A DNA stretch of 64,000 nt from Anaeromyxobacter dehalogenans 2CP-1 (lineage in GTDB: Bacteria > Myxococcota > Myxococcia > Myxococcales > Anaeromyxobacteraceae), in the NCBI RefSeq assembly GCF_000022145.1, contig NC_011891.1, positions 186,001-250,000 on the forward strand, given 5' to 3'. This document shows, one piece after another, positions 63,720 through 64,000 of this stretch. The translations under genes were made by a program, and so were the position numbers. Every line of letters begins with the position of its first letter. Position 1 is the stretch's first letter. A model generated the notes under the pieces. It saw only the letters and a program-made list of their open reading frames with translations. It was not told where the DNA came from and did no database searches.

Positions 63720-64000
63720 ATGTCCCGAAGCGCCCTCCGCCGCGTGAAGCGGCTCGTGGTCAAGGTCGGCACCGGCACGCTCACCGACCGCGCCGGCCGG
63801 TTCGATCGCGACAACTGCGCGCGGCTCGCCTCCGAGCTCGCCGAGGTGGCGCGCGGCCGGAAGGTGGTGCTCGTCTCCTCCGGCGCGGTGGCGCTCGGCG
63901 CCGAGCGGCTCGGCCTCGCGCGCAGCCGGGGCAAGCCCTGGGACATCCCCACCAAGCAGGCCTGCGCGGCCGCCGGCCAGCCCCACCTCATGGCCGCCTG
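63720..64000 (+). CDS. proB: Glutamate 5-kinase, partial (3' end outside window)
   Basis: First 93 residues of ProB, the first enzyme of proline synthesis. VKRLVVKVGTGTLTD is the ATP-binding start and KVVLVSSGAVALGAERLGL the substrate loop, followed by KQACAAAGQPHLM. TACAAT at 63704-63709 lies 10 bases before the ATG and no ribosome site is present. Whether a PUA domain follows cannot be seen. Confidence 0.93.
   Translation, partial: MSRSALRRVKRLVVKVGTGTLTDRAGRFDRDNCARLASELAEVARGRKVVLVSSGAVALGAERLGLARSRGKPWDIPTKQACAAAGQPHLMAA

Overview
The window is a stretch of ordinary chromosome from a very GC-rich, Gram-negative, heterotrophic bacterium. The protein sequences, the gene repertoire (SahR-type SAM-cycle regulator, TamA/TamB outer-membrane assembly, many lipoproteins) and the frequent GTG starts fit Anaeromyxobacter or a close relative in the Myxococcota. 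That assignment is an inference from memory of the family, not a database result. No rRNA, tRNA, CRISPR array, insertion sequence, phage or integrase gene was seen. The very high GC content opens long antisense ORFs over most real genes; these were left out.

Layout. 1-2655: end of a PTS cluster (EIID, HPr, enzyme I). 2742-9324: the SAM cycle, with metK, then sahR (ArsR HTH fused to a methyltransferase-like sensor) and ahcY, running on without clear breaks into uppP, a CoA-type Nudix hydrolase and manC. 9494-11830: phosphomannomutase/phosphoglucomutase and a ROK sugar kinase. 12123-12360: an isolated 28-codon Lys/Ala-rich peptide gene with its own promoter, structured leader and terminator. 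12380-21382: RqcH-like NFACT protein, SprT-like metalloprotein, TamA and TamB. 21360-26502: membrane proteins, a transglutaminase-like protein, a TPR protein and an M20 peptidase. 26618-28497: argC-argB. 28520-32781 (minus): lipoprotein, LTA-synthase-like sulfatase, orphan histidine kinase, zinc-ribbon protein. 32859-38369: methyltransferase, Tsx-like porin, AstA-like acyltransferase, dtd, HIT protein, coiled-coil protein, CitE-like lyase. 38402-46085: an almost complete aromatic pathway operon, aroH-tyrA-aroA-aroE-aroC-aroK-aroB-aroQ, with start codons overlapping stops, ending in a glycosyltransferase. 46089-47258 (minus): bacterioferritin, Bfd ferredoxin and a Fur C-terminal-domain-only protein under a good Fur box. 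47391-64000: housekeeping and unknown genes including RluA, FmdB, CoA-binding protein, CtaA, HflX, STAS protein, MFS and LysE transporters, DEDDh exonuclease, M48 lipoprotein protease and the start of proB.

How it fits together. MetK makes SAM, AhcY removes the SAH product, and SahR between them is the expected SAH-sensing repressor. UppP, ManC and the phosphomannomutase supply lipid carrier and GDP-mannose for envelope polysaccharides. The aro cluster carries DAHP to chorismate and then to prephenate and hydroxyphenylpyruvate; only DAHP synthase is missing. The Bfd/Bfr group handles iron storage and release.

Points most worth a second look: the Fur-box-controlled Fur C-terminal domain plus Bfd; the tiny basic peptide gene with a structured leader; a repeated promoter layout in which a -10 hexamer lies about 9 bases before the start codon with no Shine-Dalgarno (probable leaderless mRNAs); and a dispersed composite hairpin repeat found just after stop codons at four places.
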